Positions 9,220 through 18,690 of a stretch of DNA of 64,000 nucleotides are shown in pieces (within the stretch, counting starts at the first letter, position 1; each line of letters starts with the position of its first letter). The notes under the pieces were generated by a model. The model saw nothing but the letters and a program-made list of their open reading frames with translations, was not told the DNA's origin and searched no databases. The position numbers were made by a program, and so were the translations under genes. Source of the DNA: Microbulbifer flavimaris (GTDB lineage: Bacteria; Pseudomonadota; Gammaproteobacteria; Pseudomonadales; Cellvibrionaceae). The stretch is taken from positions 310,001 through 374,000 of the forward strand of contig NZ_LRFG02000002.1 in NCBI RefSeq assembly GCF_001641755.2, in the 5' to 3' direction.

Positions 9220-9887
9220 GATGAGTCCTCCACCACCTTGCCATCGCTCATGCGAATAATGCGCTGGGCGTGGGCGGCGATCTCCGGCTCGTGGGTCACC
9301 ATAACAATGGTCTGCCCCTGTCCGTGCAGCTGCCTGAGCAGATCGAGAATTTCTTCAGATGTTTTACTGTCAAGGTTGCCGGTGGGTTCATCGGCAAAAA
9401 TCACTTTGGGCCGATTGATCAGCGCGCGGGCAATGGCGACGCGCTGCCGCTGGCCACCAGACATTTCGAACGGACGATGCGTGAGGCGATGGCCGAGTCC
9501 TACCCGTGCAAGCATCTCTGCCGCACGATCGCGCGCGCTGCTTTCATCCAGATTGGAATAGCGCAGCGGTAGCATGACGTTCTGCTGGGCCGTGAGCCGG
9601 GGCAATAAGTGAAAGGTCTGGAAGATAAAACCGATATGGCGGTTGCGAATGGCGGAGAGCGTGTCGTCATCAAAGCTGCCCACCTCGCGTCCATCGAGCC
9701 AGTACTGGCCCGCGCTTTGCTGGTCCAGGCAACCGAGAATGTTCATCAGTGTCGATTTACCGGACCCGGATGAGCCCATAATGGCGACAAATTCATTTTT
9801 CTCGATCTGCAGTGAGACATCTGCGAGCGCCACTACCCTGGCATCGCCATCGCCGTATTCCCGGCGCAGGTTTTTTATCGTTATCAC
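9207..9887 (-). CDS. ABC transporter ATP-binding protein, MacB/LolD type
   Basis: A nucleotide-binding subunit of 226 residues, the usual size for LolD/MacB-type ATPases that pair with a separate permease. It shows Walker A GSSGSGKST, the signature MSGGQRQRV, Walker B VIFADEPTG and the switch His in VMVTHEPE. It is the first gene of the minus-strand export operon and starts with GTG. It should power the FtsX-type permease at 4699-6015. No lipoprotein-sorting genes are linked, so an export role is more likely than Lol. Confidence 0.93.
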   Translation of the reverse strand: MITIKNLRREYGDGDARVVALADVSLQIEKNEFVAIMGSSGSGKSTLMNILGCLDQQSAGQYWLDGREVGSFDDDTLSAIRNRHIGFIFQTFHLLPRLTAQQNVMLPLRYSNLDESSARDRAAEMLARVGLGHRLTHRPFEMSGGQRQRVAIARALINRPKVIFADEPTGNLDSKTSEEILDLLRQLHGQGQTIVMVTHEPEIAAHAQRIIRMSDGKVVEDSSCHA

Positions 9888-10120
9888 GTCCTGTCCCGAT
9901 ACGGGCGTGAGCCCGTCGGACTCCCTGTCAACAAAGTGGTTATCGGCAGGTTAATCATCCTAGTCTGGTCTGGCAAGTAATCTCACGCTGTACGACTTTC
10001 ATTGCCCCCCCATAATAGTCATATCATCGGGCCTGACTTTCAGCACAAGCTTCAGCTGTTTTCCTGTCAATGCACACAGGCCAAGCATGGAATAGGCTGT
10101 AACCTGGCGCTCCATAGTGA

Positions 10121-10197
10121 GGGGACTGGTCCAAATGCGTGCTATTCAACGTATCAGAGAGGTATGCAGGGTGCCTTGCACCAAGGGGACCAGCCCC
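10121..10197 (+). promoter_or_regulatory. Foldable RNA leader upstream of the mrp operon
   Basis: The 342-base gap between the divergent ABC and mrp operons ends with a segment that folds as a three-way junction. The outer stem is 10121-10132 with 10187-10197 (GGGGACTGGTCC against GGACCAGCCCC, one bulged A). Hairpin 1 is 10135-10140 with 10149-10154. Hairpin 2 is GGTGC-CTT-GCACC at 10170-10182. The 3' arm can instead pair with itself (GGGG 10185-10188 with CCCC 10194-10197), so two folds compete. It lies 32 bases before the mrpA start. A Na+- or pH-responsive regulator is possible but unproven. Confidence 0.4.
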
Positions 10198-10229
10198 ATT
10201 GATTCATTCGGCAGCAAGGGCTCGACTTC

Positions 10230-12503
10230 ATGACAGGCCACCGGGACACGGAGGACGCGGAACCACGCCAGACGCTCATAGCTTTGGTCGCGCCACTGGT
10301 GCCTGCCGCCATTACCCTCCTCCTCCTCACGCAGCTCCCCCGGGTGATGGCCGGCGAAGTCCTGACATTCGGCTGGGCCTGGGTCCCGAGCCTGGGTATC
10401 TCCGCCAATTTCTTTGTCGATGGCCTGAGCTCCCTGTTCGCGCTGCTGATCAGCGGTATCGGCGTATTTGTTGCCATCTATGCTGGCAGCTATCTTTCGG
10501 GACACCCCCACCTGCGCCGCTTCTACCTCTACCTGCTGCTGTTCATGATCGGCATGCTGGGGCTGGTCATGGCCGCGGACCTGATCACCCTGTTCGTGTT
10601 CTGGGAACTGACCACGATCTCCAGCTATCTGTTGATCGGCTTCAACCACAGCAACAGTGCCGCGCGCCGCTCGGCCTTGCAGGCGCTACTGATCACCGCG
10701 CTCGGCGGGCTCTGCCTGCTGGCAGGCTTGATTCTCCTAGGTATCACGGCCGACACTTTTGACCTGCGCGAGATTCTCACCCTCGGTGAACAGGTGCGTG
10801 CGAGCACACTGTATGTGCCAATCCTGATCCTGGTTTTACTGGGGGCCTTCACCAAGTCAGCTCAGCTACCGTTCCACTTCTGGCTGCCCAATGCCATGGC
10901 AGCACCCACTCCGGTCAGCGCTTACCTGCACTCCGCCACGATGGTGAAGGCGGGTATCTACCTGCTGGCGCGACTGCATCCTGTGCTCGCCTACACCGAA
11001 GCCTGGCAGTGGACCCTGACGCTGGTCGGTGCCGCCACTGCGGTGGTGGCAGCGGTGCTGGCCCTGCGGCAGACAGACCTGAAATTGAAGCTCGCCTACA
11101 CGACAGTAGTGGCTCTCGGCACGGTCACCATGTTCCTCGGCGCCGAGGCTTCAGTCGCCATCGCCGCCGCAGTGACGTTTATCCTCGTGCACTCTTTCTA
11201 CAAGGCAGCCCTGTTTATGCTGGTGGGTATCATCGACCACCGGACCGGCACCCGCGAGCTGGACCAGCTGGGCGGGTTGCGTAGCGCAATGCCCATTACC
11301 TGTTTCGTCGCCGCTGCAGCAGCGCTGTCTATGGCAGGCTTCCCCCCGTTTCTCGGCTTTATCGGCAAGGAGCTGAAATATGAAGGCGCGCTGGCAATCG
11401 CTTCCGAACCCCTGCTGGTGGCAGGAGCGGCCGTGTTTGCCAATGCGTTGATGGTGGCAGTGGCGGGAACCGTGGTATTGAAGCCCTTCTTCGGCCAGCG
11501 GCGGCCGGCGGACATCCCGGTCACGGAAGCGCCACCGGGACTGTGGCTGGGACCACTGGTGCTGAGTGGTCTGGGGCTGGCCTTCGGGGTCGCCACACCG
11601 CTGGTAGCAGACACCCTGATCCAGCCCGCGGTAACTGCCATCCTGGGGCGACCGGAAGTGGTGAAAATGAAGCTCTGGCACGGGATCAACCTGCCGCTGA
11701 TCCTGAGCCTGCTGACATTCACACTCGGCATACTGGTCTACCTGGCCCAGCGCCCAATACGTGCGGCACTGGCCGCATTCTTCTCGCGCCTGCCGCTGAG
11801 TGGCGACCGCGCCTGGGACCGACTGCTGGAAGGCCTCAAGACCCTGGCGGCAGTGCAGACCAACCTGCTACAGCACGGTGTCATGCGTCGCTACCTGACG
11901 GTGATCTTCGCCACCGTGGCTGCGGCACTGGGGTTCGTCCTGTTGCGAGCGGGAGAGATTCCGCTGGATATCGACTGGCCACAGCTGACCATCAAGGAGT
12001 GGGCCGCGCTGGCCCTGACCCTGGCCGGAGCCCTGGTAGCCGCTACGGCCCGTGCACCGCTGGCGGCCATCTGTGCACTCGGTGCCCTGGGGGTTGGCCT
12101 GGCACTGATCTACCTGTTCTTCGGTGCGCCGGATGTCGCCATCACCCAGCTGTTGGTAGAAACCCTGTTCCTGGTGCTGGTAGCCACCACCCTGCACCGC
12201 CTGCCGGTTTTTTCCGGTGCTCATAATCCCCGCTTCCGTCCGCTGGACGCATTGCTCGCGCTTTTTGTCGGCGCCCTCGTCACGGTGTCGATACTTGCGG
12301 TCATGCAGACACCATTTGATGCCACCACCAGTGAATACTTCGAGCGCACCGCGGTGCCTGAAGCCTACGGACGCAATATCGTCAACGTGATTCTGGTGGA
12401 CTTCCGCGCACTGGATACCTTCGGGGAAATTGTGGTGGTCTTCACCGCTGCCATCGCCGCGGCCACACTGATCGGCCATCGCCTGCGGAGGAAGAAATCG
12501 TGA
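10230..12503 (+). CDS. mrpA: Na+/H+ antiporter subunit A, MrpA-like
   Basis: A large membrane protein of 757 residues homologous to the NuoL subunit of complex I. The proton-channel region includes [18 protein letters not shown], then [30 protein letters not shown]. The C-terminal third carries the MrpB-like/DUF4040 portion fused in MrpA proteins ([19 protein letters not shown]). Mrp complexes exchange cytoplasmic Na+ for external H+ and support alkali and salt tolerance. ATG preceded by AAGGG. It overlaps mrpB (GTGA) and opens a seven-gene operon. Confidence 0.95.
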   Translation: MTGHRDTEDAEPRQTLIALVAPLVPAAITLLLLTQLPRVMAGEVLTFGWAWVPSLGISANFFVDGLSSLFALLISGIGVFVAIYAGSYLSGHPHLRRFYLYLLLFMIGMLGLVMAADLITLFVFWELTTISSYLLIGFNHSNSAARRSALQALLITALGGLCLLAGLILLGITADTFDLREILTLGEQVRASTLYVPILILVLLGAFTKSAQLPFHFWLPNAMAAPTPVSAYLHSATMVKAGIYLLARLHPVLAYTEAWQWTLTLVGAATAVVAAVLALRQTDLKLKLAYTTVVALGTVTMFLGAEASVAIAAAVTFILVHSFYKAALFMLVGIIDHRTGTRELDQLGGLRSAMPITCFVAAAAALSMAGFPPFLGFIGKELKYEGALAIASEPLLVAGAAVFANALMVAVAGTVVLKPFFGQRRPADIPVTEAPPGLWLGPLVLSGLGLAFGVATPLVADTLIQPAVTAILGRPEVVKMKLWHGINLPLILSLLTFTLGILVYLAQRPIRAALAAFFSRLPLSGDRAWDRLLEGLKTLAAVQTNLLQHGVMRRYLTVIFATVAAALGFVLLRAGEIPLDIDWPQLTIKEWAALALTLAGALVAATARAPLAAICALGALGVGLALIYLFFGAPDVAITQLLVETLFLVLVATTLHRLPVFSGAHNPRFRPLDALLALFVGALVTVSILAVMQTPFDATTSEYFERTAVPEAYGRNIVNVILVDFRALDTFGEIVVVFTAAIAAATLIGHRLRRKKS

Positions 12504-12919
12504 ATTCCGTCATTCTGCAAACTGCCACTCGAGCCCTGGTGGCGCTGATCCTGGTATTTTCCATCTATATGCTGCTGCGCGGGCACAACCAGCCCGGCGG
12601 TGGTTTCATCGCGGGGCTGATCGCCGCCGCCGGGTTCGCACTGTTCGCCATGGCCTGGGGTATTGCCGCAGCGCGCCGGGCACTGCGCGTCGAGCCGGGC
12701 AAGCTGGCCGCGATCGGCGTGTTACTGGCGGGAATTTCCGGCGCCGTGGCAGCTCTGCTGGGACAGGCCCCGTTTACCGGTCAGTGGCTCTTTATCGGCG
12801 CGACAGAGGGAGACAAAGGACTGCCAATCAGCACCATCCTGGTCTTTGATATCGGGGTTTACCTGTCTGTGCTGGGTGCCGTAGTGGCACTGGTTTTTGC
12901 ACTGGAGGAGGACGCCTGA
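12500..12919 (+). CDS. mrpB: Na+/H+ antiporter subunit B, MrpB-like
   Basis: A small membrane subunit of 139 residues with about four helices. The family block [21 protein letters not shown] is clear. It starts with GTG, overlapping the mrpA stop, so the two are translationally coupled. MrpB is part of the membrane arm around MrpA and is needed for a stable complex in characterised systems. Confidence 0.94.
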   Translation: MNSVILQTATRALVALILVFSIYMLLRGHNQPGGGFIAGLIAAAGFALFAMAWGIAAARRALRVEPGKLAAIGVLLAGISGAVAALLGQAPFTGQWLFIGATEGDKGLPISTILVFDIGVYLSVLGAVVALVFALEEDA

Positions 12920-12921
12920 CC

Positions 12922-13302
12922 ATGGAAACGGCTCTCGCAATGGTTGTGGGGATTCTCATCGCTACCGGCGTCTACCTGATGCTGGCACGCAACCTGCTGC
13001 GCTACCTGTTTGGCCTGATTCTGCTCAGTAATGCCGCCAACCTGGCCATCTTCACCGCCGGCCGTCTCACCCGCGCATCACCGCCACTGATCCCCGAGGG
13101 ATTACAGGCTCCGGAAGTGGCTGTTGCCAACCCCCTGCCCCAGGCACTGATCCTGACCGCCATCGTCATCGGTTTCGGCCTGCTGGCCTTTGCCCTGGCA
13201 TTGATCGTGCGGGCCTACCGCCAGCTTGGAACACTGGACGCGGACACCATGCGCGTCGCCGAGCCCGAGACAAAACCCAAACGGGGGAGAAAGCGCTCTT
13301 GA
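12922..13302 (+). CDS. mrpC: Na+/H+ antiporter subunit C, MrpC-like (NuoK homologue)
   Basis: A three-helix protein of 126 residues. The line GVYLMLARNLLRYLFGLILLSNAANLAIF is typical of MrpC/NuoK. The C-terminal tail is basic (KPKRGRKRS). It begins two bases after the mrpB stop and runs into mrpD by four bases. NuoK-type subunits carry part of the charge-relay axis of these complexes. Confidence 0.94.
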   Translation: METALAMVVGILIATGVYLMLARNLLRYLFGLILLSNAANLAIFTAGRLTRASPPLIPEGLQAPEVAVANPLPQALILTAIVIGFGLLAFALALIVRAYRQLGTLDADTMRVAEPETKPKRGRKRS

Positions 13303-14804
13303 GCTGGTTACTGGCATTTCCCTTCCTGCTGCCCACCCTGGCGGCACTGCTGACTTTTCTGGCCAGGGAGCGGGCCCGCCTGGCCCGAGTCCTGTCCGTG
13401 GGCAGCTGTGGCCTGTTGCTGCTGGTGAGCCTGGCGATCTTTGCCCTGGTGGAAAGCGAGGGGGTGCTGGCCGCGCAAATGGGCGGTTGGCCCGCCCCAT
13501 TCGGGATTACCCTAGTGGCGGACCGATTGAGCGCGGTGATGTTGCTGGTGGCAGCAGTGGTGGGTTTGACCGTGGCTGTATTCGCGCTCTCGGACATCGA
13601 TCCCCTGCACGAGCAACTCGGTTTTTACAGTTACTTTCAGCTGCTGCTGGCCGGTGTCTGTGGCAGCTTTGTTACCGGCGACCTGTTTAATCTCTATGTC
13701 TGGTTCGAAGTGATGCTGATCGCTTCGTTCGCCCTGCTGGTACTGGGCGGTGAACGCATTCAGCTGGACGGCGGTATCAAGTACGTGGCCATGAACCTGG
13801 TATCGACACTCTTGATGCTGACCGCCATCGGCCTGTTGTATGGCCTGACCGGCACACTCAACATGGCACAGCTGCACTTGGCACTGTCGGAGGTCGACAA
13901 CCCACTGGCGCTGGACCTGCTTGCGGTGCTGTTTATCTGCGCCTTCGGTATCAAGGCGGCCATTTTTCCACTCTTCTTCTGGCTGCCTGCGTCATACCAT
14001 GCGCCGCCGGTCGCGGTGACCGCCGTATTTGCGGGCCTGCTTACCAAAGTGGGTGTCTATGCATTGATTCGCACGTTCACCTTGATCTTCCCGGCCGGCG
14101 ACGGGCTCGCCCACGATATTCTGCTGGGGGCTGCATTGCTGACCATGCTGACCGGCGTTCTGGGGGCCGCGGCACACTACGAGTTCCGTAAGATTCTCGC
14201 TTTCCATATCGTCAGCCAGATCGGCTTCCTGATACTGGGTCTGGCATTACACAGCCCCCTGGCACTGGCAGGCGCCGTGTTTTACATGGTGCACAATATC
14301 GTCGCCAAGACGAACCTCTTCCTGATCAGTGGCACCGCGCAACGCCTGACCGGCAGCTTCGAACTGGCGGAGATCGGTGGACTGTATCGCGCGAGCCCGC
14401 TGCTGGCGGCGCTGTTCTTCATCGCCGCCTTCAGCCTGGCCGGCTTTCCGCCGCTATCGGGCTTCTGGGCCAAATTCCTGCTGATCAAGGCAAGCCTGGA
14501 TCAGGCTGCCTACTGGGTGGCCGGCGTGGCACTGATCACCGGAGCGCTCACTCTGTTTTCCATGAGCAAGATCTGGGCCGAGGCCTTCTGGAAGGATCAC
14601 CCAGCGAATGCCTGCGCCGGACTGGCGACACTGAGTGGCGCGGATCGCTTGCAACGGTTGTTACCGGTGGTTTTGCTGGCGCTGATTACGGTGGCACTGG
14701 GGTTTGCGCCCGAGCCATTTATCGACTTTTCCCTGGCGGCGGCAGCCCAGCTGCTGGACCCCGGGGCGTACCTGGCAGCGGTGCTGACACCGCCTGCCGA
14801 TTGA
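13299..14804 (+). CDS. mrpD: Na+/H+ antiporter subunit D, MrpD-like (NuoN/NuoM homologue)
   Basis: A 501-residue proton-translocating subunit with about 14 helices. Landmarks are LYVWFEVMLIASFALL, the buried-Lys segment GIKAAIFPLFFWLPASYHAPP, and FAGLLTKVGVYALIR. The start is a TTG that overlaps the mrpC stop (TTGA). MrpD sits beside MrpA in the antiporter and provides the second ion-conducting module. Confidence 0.95.
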   Translation: MSWLLAFPFLLPTLAALLTFLARERARLARVLSVGSCGLLLLVSLAIFALVESEGVLAAQMGGWPAPFGITLVADRLSAVMLLVAAVVGLTVAVFALSDIDPLHEQLGFYSYFQLLLAGVCGSFVTGDLFNLYVWFEVMLIASFALLVLGGERIQLDGGIKYVAMNLVSTLLMLTAIGLLYGLTGTLNMAQLHLALSEVDNPLALDLLAVLFICAFGIKAAIFPLFFWLPASYHAPPVAVTAVFAGLLTKVGVYALIRTFTLIFPAGDGLAHDILLGAALLTMLTGVLGAAAHYEFRKILAFHIVSQIGFLILGLALHSPLALAGAVFYMVHNIVAKTNLFLISGTAQRLTGSFELAEIGGLYRASPLLAALFFIAAFSLAGFPPLSGFWAKFLLIKASLDQAAYWVAGVALITGALTLFSMSKIWAEAFWKDHPANACAGLATLSGADRLQRLLPVVLLALITVALGFAPEPFIDFSLAAAAQLLDPGAYLAAVLTPPAD

Positions 14805-14822
14805 GTCAGGGAGGAAGCTAGC

Positions 14823-15296
14823 GTGGGATTGTTTCTGCTCAATATTCTACTGGCCATCAGCTGGTCGGCACTGACCGGCAGCGCCACACTACTGAACTTT
14901 TTCGCCGGCTTCGTGATCGGCTATGCGGCGCTGGCGCTCTCCCATCCGCTGCTGGGTGATCGCGAATATTTCCGGCGGGTGCCGCGGGTATTGAGCCTGA
15001 TCCTTTTTTTCCTCAGGGAGCTGGTGCTGTCCAGCCTGCTGGCAGTGTACGAGGTGCTGTCGCCGAAATTACACAGCCGGCCACGCATCGTGCGGGTTCC
15101 GCTTGAGATCCGCGACCACAACCAGATACTGGTACTGGCCAACCTGATTTCCCTGACACCGGGTACGCTGGTACTGGATGTTTCGCCGGACAACGATGCC
15201 ATTACGGTACATACCATGTTCGTCGACGATCCCGAGGCGTTTCGTCGGGATATCCGCGACGGTTTCGAGAAGCGGGTGCGGGAGGCCATGTCCTGA
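14823..15296 (+). CDS. mrpE: Na+/H+ antiporter subunit E, MrpE-like
   Basis: A protein of 157 residues with two N-terminal membrane helices and a cytoplasmic domain. The block NQILVLANLISLTPGTLVLDVSPD is the family hallmark. It begins with GTG after the ribosome site GGGAGGAAG, and its stop overlaps the next start (TGATG). Confidence 0.94.
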   Translation: MGLFLLNILLAISWSALTGSATLLNFFAGFVIGYAALALSHPLLGDREYFRRVPRVLSLILFFLRELVLSSLLAVYEVLSPKLHSRPRIVRVPLEIRDHNQILVLANLISLTPGTLVLDVSPDNDAITVHTMFVDDPEAFRRDIRDGFEKRVREAMS

Positions 15297-15634
15297 TGCC
15301 GATCAAACTTGGAGCGGAGCTATCGCCGATGTTGACGGTGGCCGTTGAAGGGGCCTCGTGGTTGCTACTGTTGGCCCTGGCCCTGTGCTTCCTGCGCATC
15401 GCCCGCGGACCGACACTCGCCGACCGGGTGGTGGCGCTGGACGTGCTGAACATTCTCGCCGTGTCCTACTGCGCACTTCTCGCCGTTGCCTCCGGGCGGG
15501 CCGTGTACCTCGATGCCGCCATCGCGCTGGCACTGGTGGCCTTTCTGGTTACCGTAGCTTTCGCCCGCTTTATCGAACGGGGCCACCTGCGCGAGGTGCG
15601 CAGTAAGGAGGGAAAACCCGATGCCAGTCGCTGA
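15296..15634 (+). CDS. mrpF: Na+/H+ antiporter subunit F, MrpF-like
   Basis: A three-helix protein of 112 residues. The conserved stretch FLRIARGPTLADRVVALDVLN identifies MrpF, with a conserved Asp in the membrane region that has been linked to Na+ and bile-salt efflux in studied relatives. It overlaps mrpG by 14 bases. Confidence 0.93.
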   Translation: MPIKLGAELSPMLTVAVEGASWLLLLALALCFLRIARGPTLADRVVALDVLNILAVSYCALLAVASGRAVYLDAAIALALVAFLVTVAFARFIERGHLREVRSKEGKPDASR

Positions 15635-15995
15635 GATCGTGATCGCCACACTGCTACTGGGGGGCAGCTTCTTCGGTTTTACCGCCGCCCTGGGCCTGAT
15701 CCGCATGCCGGATATCTATACGCGCATGAGCACGTCGGGCAAGTCGGCCACACTCTGCTGTGGGCTGCTGCTGGCGGCGGTCGCACTGCTGTTTCGCGAT
15801 GCGCAGGTGACCGCGCGCGCGGTCGCGGCGATCCTGTTCTTACTGCTTACGGTTCCTGTCGGCGCCCACATGATCGCTCGCGCCGCCTACCGGGTTAACG
15901 ACCCCATGTGGGAGGACACCACGATCGATCGCGAGCTGTGGGAGGACGACGGAAGGGGAGAGGCACCGGCCGAACCCGGTGATCCGGGCAGCTGA
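15621..15995 (+). CDS. mrpG: Na+/H+ antiporter subunit G, MrpG-like
   Basis: The last Mrp subunit, 124 residues with three helices. Family blocks are FGFTAALGLIRMPDIYTRMSTSGKSATL and VPVGAHMIARAAYR. An acidic tail follows. The seven genes give a complete group 1 Mrp order (ABCDEFG). The stop is one base from the end of the convergent DUF6671 gene, and I see no terminator between them. Confidence 0.94.
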   Translation: MPVAEIVIATLLLGGSFFGFTAALGLIRMPDIYTRMSTSGKSATLCCGLLLAAVALLFRDAQVTARAVAAILFLLLTVPVGAHMIARAAYRVNDPMWEDTTIDRELWEDDGRGEAPAEPGDPGS

Positions 15996-15996
15996 A

Positions 15997-16866
15997 TCAC
16001 GGGTTGCAGATCTGGCAACTGCCCGGGTCGGCAAACTTTTCCTCCACCGGATAACAGGCCTCTGCCTTGCAGTGCGCACAGACTGCCCTTCTCTGGCGCA
16101 GGCAACCCGTGGCGAAACCACAGGCACTGCAGGGCAATCCATAGTCCATCAGGTCCGGCCAGAAACCGGGCGCCGCACAGTCAGGGCAGAGGCTCAACAG
16201 GCGCTGCCGTAAATTGATCGCGGCCTCGCGGATAAACGCTTGCCGGGCCGGACAGTGCATGGCGCGCAAGTCCGGCTGAACGTTCAGTGGCCAGGGAAAA
16301 GCTTCGCCGTTAATCAGCGCGCGGCCCCGAACCTGCCGGTAAAGTCCTTCCGCCGCCTGCAATAGAGCGTCCGCATCCTGCAGTCCCTTGGCCAGATAGC
16401 CGTTCGCCTGCAGCAACCAGCCCTGCCCCGGGTCCTGCTCGCAGAGCCCGGCACGCAGCTCGTCAGCATCGCGGGCTTCCCACTCCCGTACCTCGAAAGG
16501 CCCCTGGGCACTGGCGACAATTTCCAGATCCCGTTCCAGGTCCACCAGTACCAATAACTCATGGTCCCAGCCCACCAGCCCCGGCAACGGACCGGCGCCG
16601 AAGCTGCCCTCACTGCCGAGGCCGATGGAGGCCCCGCTCAATTCACAGGCGAGACGCGCTTTATGCCGGGCACAGTCGATGGGGGAAAGTTTGCGCTCTA
16701 TCTCACCAGAGAAGGTGCCGAGCGTGTCGGTGTCGAAAGCGTCGGTGTGCTGAAGCGTAAGGAGCCCGTCCTCGGCGAGGACAGGGCCAATCACAGACTC
16801 TTTGCCGTGTTGCGTGAGCAAGACCGCGAAATCCGCAGAGAGCCCGCTCGGCTGCTGGTGTGACAT
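15997..16866 (-). CDS. DUF6671-type protein with C-terminal zinc ribbons
   Basis: A soluble 289-residue protein. The middle block RHKARLACELSGASIGLGSEGSFG matches my memory of the DUF6671 family. The last 60 residues hold four Cys pairs (CPDC, CSACG, CAHC, CQIC), which should bind two zinc ions and hint at nucleic-acid or protein binding. The function is unknown. It lies downstream of purK on the same strand with a 137-base gap, so it may have its own promoter. Confidence 0.6.
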   Translation of the reverse strand: MSHQQPSGLSADFAVLLTQHGKESVIGPVLAEDGLLTLQHTDAFDTDTLGTFSGEIERKLSPIDCARHKARLACELSGASIGLGSEGSFGAGPLPGLVGWDHELLVLVDLERDLEIVASAQGPFEVREWEARDADELRAGLCEQDPGQGWLLQANGYLAKGLQDADALLQAAEGLYRQVRGRALINGEAFPWPLNVQPDLRAMHCPARQAFIREAAINLRQRLLSLCPDCAAPGFWPDLMDYGLPCSACGFATGCLRQRRAVCAHCKAEACYPVEEKFADPGSCQICNP

Positions 16867-17003
16867 CCGCTTTCCCTACCTCCGGTCATCTGACGTCGGT
16901 CAGTGCAGCATCGACCTCTCGAAAAGGTCATCACAGTATGGAAGTCGAGGCGCATCGCCGCTCAGGCGAGCGGCAATGCGCTCCGGGTCGGCGACAAGCT
17001 GGT

Positions 17004-18131
17004 TCAGGCCGGCCGCCTGGATTCGCCGTAAAGCTCCGCCAGCATATCATCAATGCGTGCGGCGAGCGCTTCCTGGGTGTCGTCCAGCAGAATGACATGG
17101 CCCATCTTGCGCCCCGGGCGCAGGCCTTTGCCGTACAACCAGACACCCTCATTCGGCTGGGTCGGCTCTTTATCGACGCCCAGCATGTTGATCATCACGG
17201 CGGGGCGCCCGGCGTGGGTTTCCCCCAGCGGCATGCCGAGAATCGCGCGAATATGGTTTTCGAACTGGCTGGTTTCGGCACCAGCCAGGGTCCAGTGGCC
17301 GCTGTTATGCACGCGAGGTGCCAGCTCGTTGATCAGCAGCCCGTCTTCACTGACGAAGCACTCCATGGCCAGTACACCCACGTAGTCCCACGCGTTCAGC
17401 AGGGTCGACAGGTACTCCTGTGCGGAGCGCTGCAGGGCCTCGTCCGCATCCGGTGCCGGCGCCTTGGAAACCAGCAGTGTGCCTCTGTAGTGATCGTTCT
17501 CGGCCAGCGGATAGGTGCGCACTTCGCCATCGGCAGTGCGGGCACCGATCAGGGATACCTCGCGGGAGAACTTGATTCCCTTTTCCACCACGTATTCCTG
17601 CTCGGCTTGCTGCTCAAGCACCTCGTCGCGGATCGCGGCCAGCGCCTCGTCGCTGTCGACGCGCCACTGGTTCTTGCCGTCGTAACCGTTCTCACAGCTC
17701 TTGATAAAAGCCGGGTATCCCAGCTTCTCCACCGCTGCGCAGATCTCGTCGTAATTGTTCGCGGGCTCGAAAGGCGCTACCGGCAGACCGGCGGCAGTGA
17801 TTGCGGTTTTTTCCCGCAGCCGGTGCTGGGTCTTCTCGAATGCATCCGGGCGCGGGTAGACGGGGCAGAACTTTTCCAGCGCCCGCAGCAAGTCCACAGA
17901 CACCTGCTCGCGCTCGGCGGTGATCACTTCAGGGCTGCCCATGGCGCGGTACAACGCCTCCACGTCGGCGTCCTCCCGGGCGTGCACGACCGTACCCAGC
18001 CCATCCACACAACCGGTGTTCTCGCCGCCCTCGGCGAGGAAGCTGAATGCGATTCCCAGCGGGCGCCCTTCCTGGGCCATCATCTGTGCCAGCTGGCCGC
18101 AACCTACTATTCCAACGCGCCTGACAGTCAT
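17004..18131 (-). CDS. purK: N5-carboxyaminoimidazole ribonucleotide synthase
   Basis: An ATP-grasp enzyme of 375 residues that uses ATP and bicarbonate to convert AIR to N5-CAIR in purine synthesis. The N-terminal VGIVGCGQLAQMM binds nucleotide, the region YDGKNQWR is a family mark, and the metal-binding ECFVSEDGLLINELAPRVHNSGHWT block is intact. It follows purE by 67 bases on the same strand, so the two enzymes of the two-step AIR to CAIR route are made together. Confidence 0.96.
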   Translation of the reverse strand: MTVRRVGIVGCGQLAQMMAQEGRPLGIAFSFLAEGGENTGCVDGLGTVVHAREDADVEALYRAMGSPEVITAEREQVSVDLLRALEKFCPVYPRPDAFEKTQHRLREKTAITAAGLPVAPFEPANNYDEICAAVEKLGYPAFIKSCENGYDGKNQWRVDSDEALAAIRDEVLEQQAEQEYVVEKGIKFSREVSLIGARTADGEVRTYPLAENDHYRGTLLVSKAPAPDADEALQRSAQEYLSTLLNAWDYVGVLAMECFVSEDGLLINELAPRVHNSGHWTLAGAETSQFENHIRAILGMPLGETHAGRPAVMINMLGVDKEPTQPNEGVWLYGKGLRPGRKMGHVILLDDTQEALAARIDDMLAELYGESRRPA

Positions 18132-18198
18132 CTCTGGTACACCTCGATTATTACTCGCCTTCTCTCAACCGGCATTAACCGGCAGATGTGTCTCGACC

Positions 18199-18690
18199 TC
18201 ACTCGACCTCGAACGGCACCTGAGCGCTCTGGCGCTCGCGCCAGGCGATCAGGCGCTGCTGCAGTTCCTCGTCGGTCAGCGACAGCATCTGCGCCGCCAT
18301 CAGGCCGGCGTTGAAGGCGCCGGAGGCGCCGACGGCCTGGGTGGCAACCGCCACGCCCTTGGGCATCTGTACGATAGACAGCAGACTGTCCATTCCGGTC
18401 ATGAATTTGCTTTCCACCGGCACGCCGATAACGGGCAGCGGAGTCATGGCAGCAATCATACCCGGCAGGTGGGCGGAGCCACCGGCGCCGGCAATGATTA
18501 CCTGGGTGCCGTTCTCGTGCGCAGTGGTGGCAAACTCAACCAGCCGCTGCGGGGTGCGGTGGGCAGAAACCACCGCCGTGGCAAACGGGACTTCCAGCTC
18601 AGAGAGGGGCTGAGTCGCCTTTTGCATGGTCGGCCAGTCAGATTGGGATCCCATTACGATGGTGACCTTTTCGAAGGGAATCTGTTTCAC
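18199..18690 (-). CDS. purE: N5-carboxyaminoimidazole ribonucleotide mutase
   Basis: Class I PurE of 163 residues, which moves the carboxyl group of N5-CAIR to give CAIR. The substrate loops are GSQSDWPTM and SAHRTPQRL, and the catalytic-His region GGSAHLPGM is present. It starts with GTG at 18690. No PurR box or purine riboswitch was seen upstream. It is the first gene of the purE-purK unit. Confidence 0.96.
   Translation of the reverse strand: MKQIPFEKVTIVMGSQSDWPTMQKATQPLSELEVPFATAVVSAHRTPQRLVEFATTAHENGTQVIIAGAGGSAHLPGMIAAMTPLPVIGVPVESKFMTGMDSLLSIVQMPKGVAVATQAVGASGAFNAGLMAAQMLSLTDEELQQRLIAWRERQSAQVPFEVE

Noticed and set aside
4699-9887. Lipoprotein-sorting (Lol) system
   Set aside because: The ATPase resembles LolD, but the presence of three adaptors and a MacB-type permease with no LolA/LolB gene favours export.
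16860-18314. Long plus-strand ORF (484 residues) over purK
   Set aside because: It is antisense to purK, whose motifs are complete; long antisense frames are expected at this GC content.
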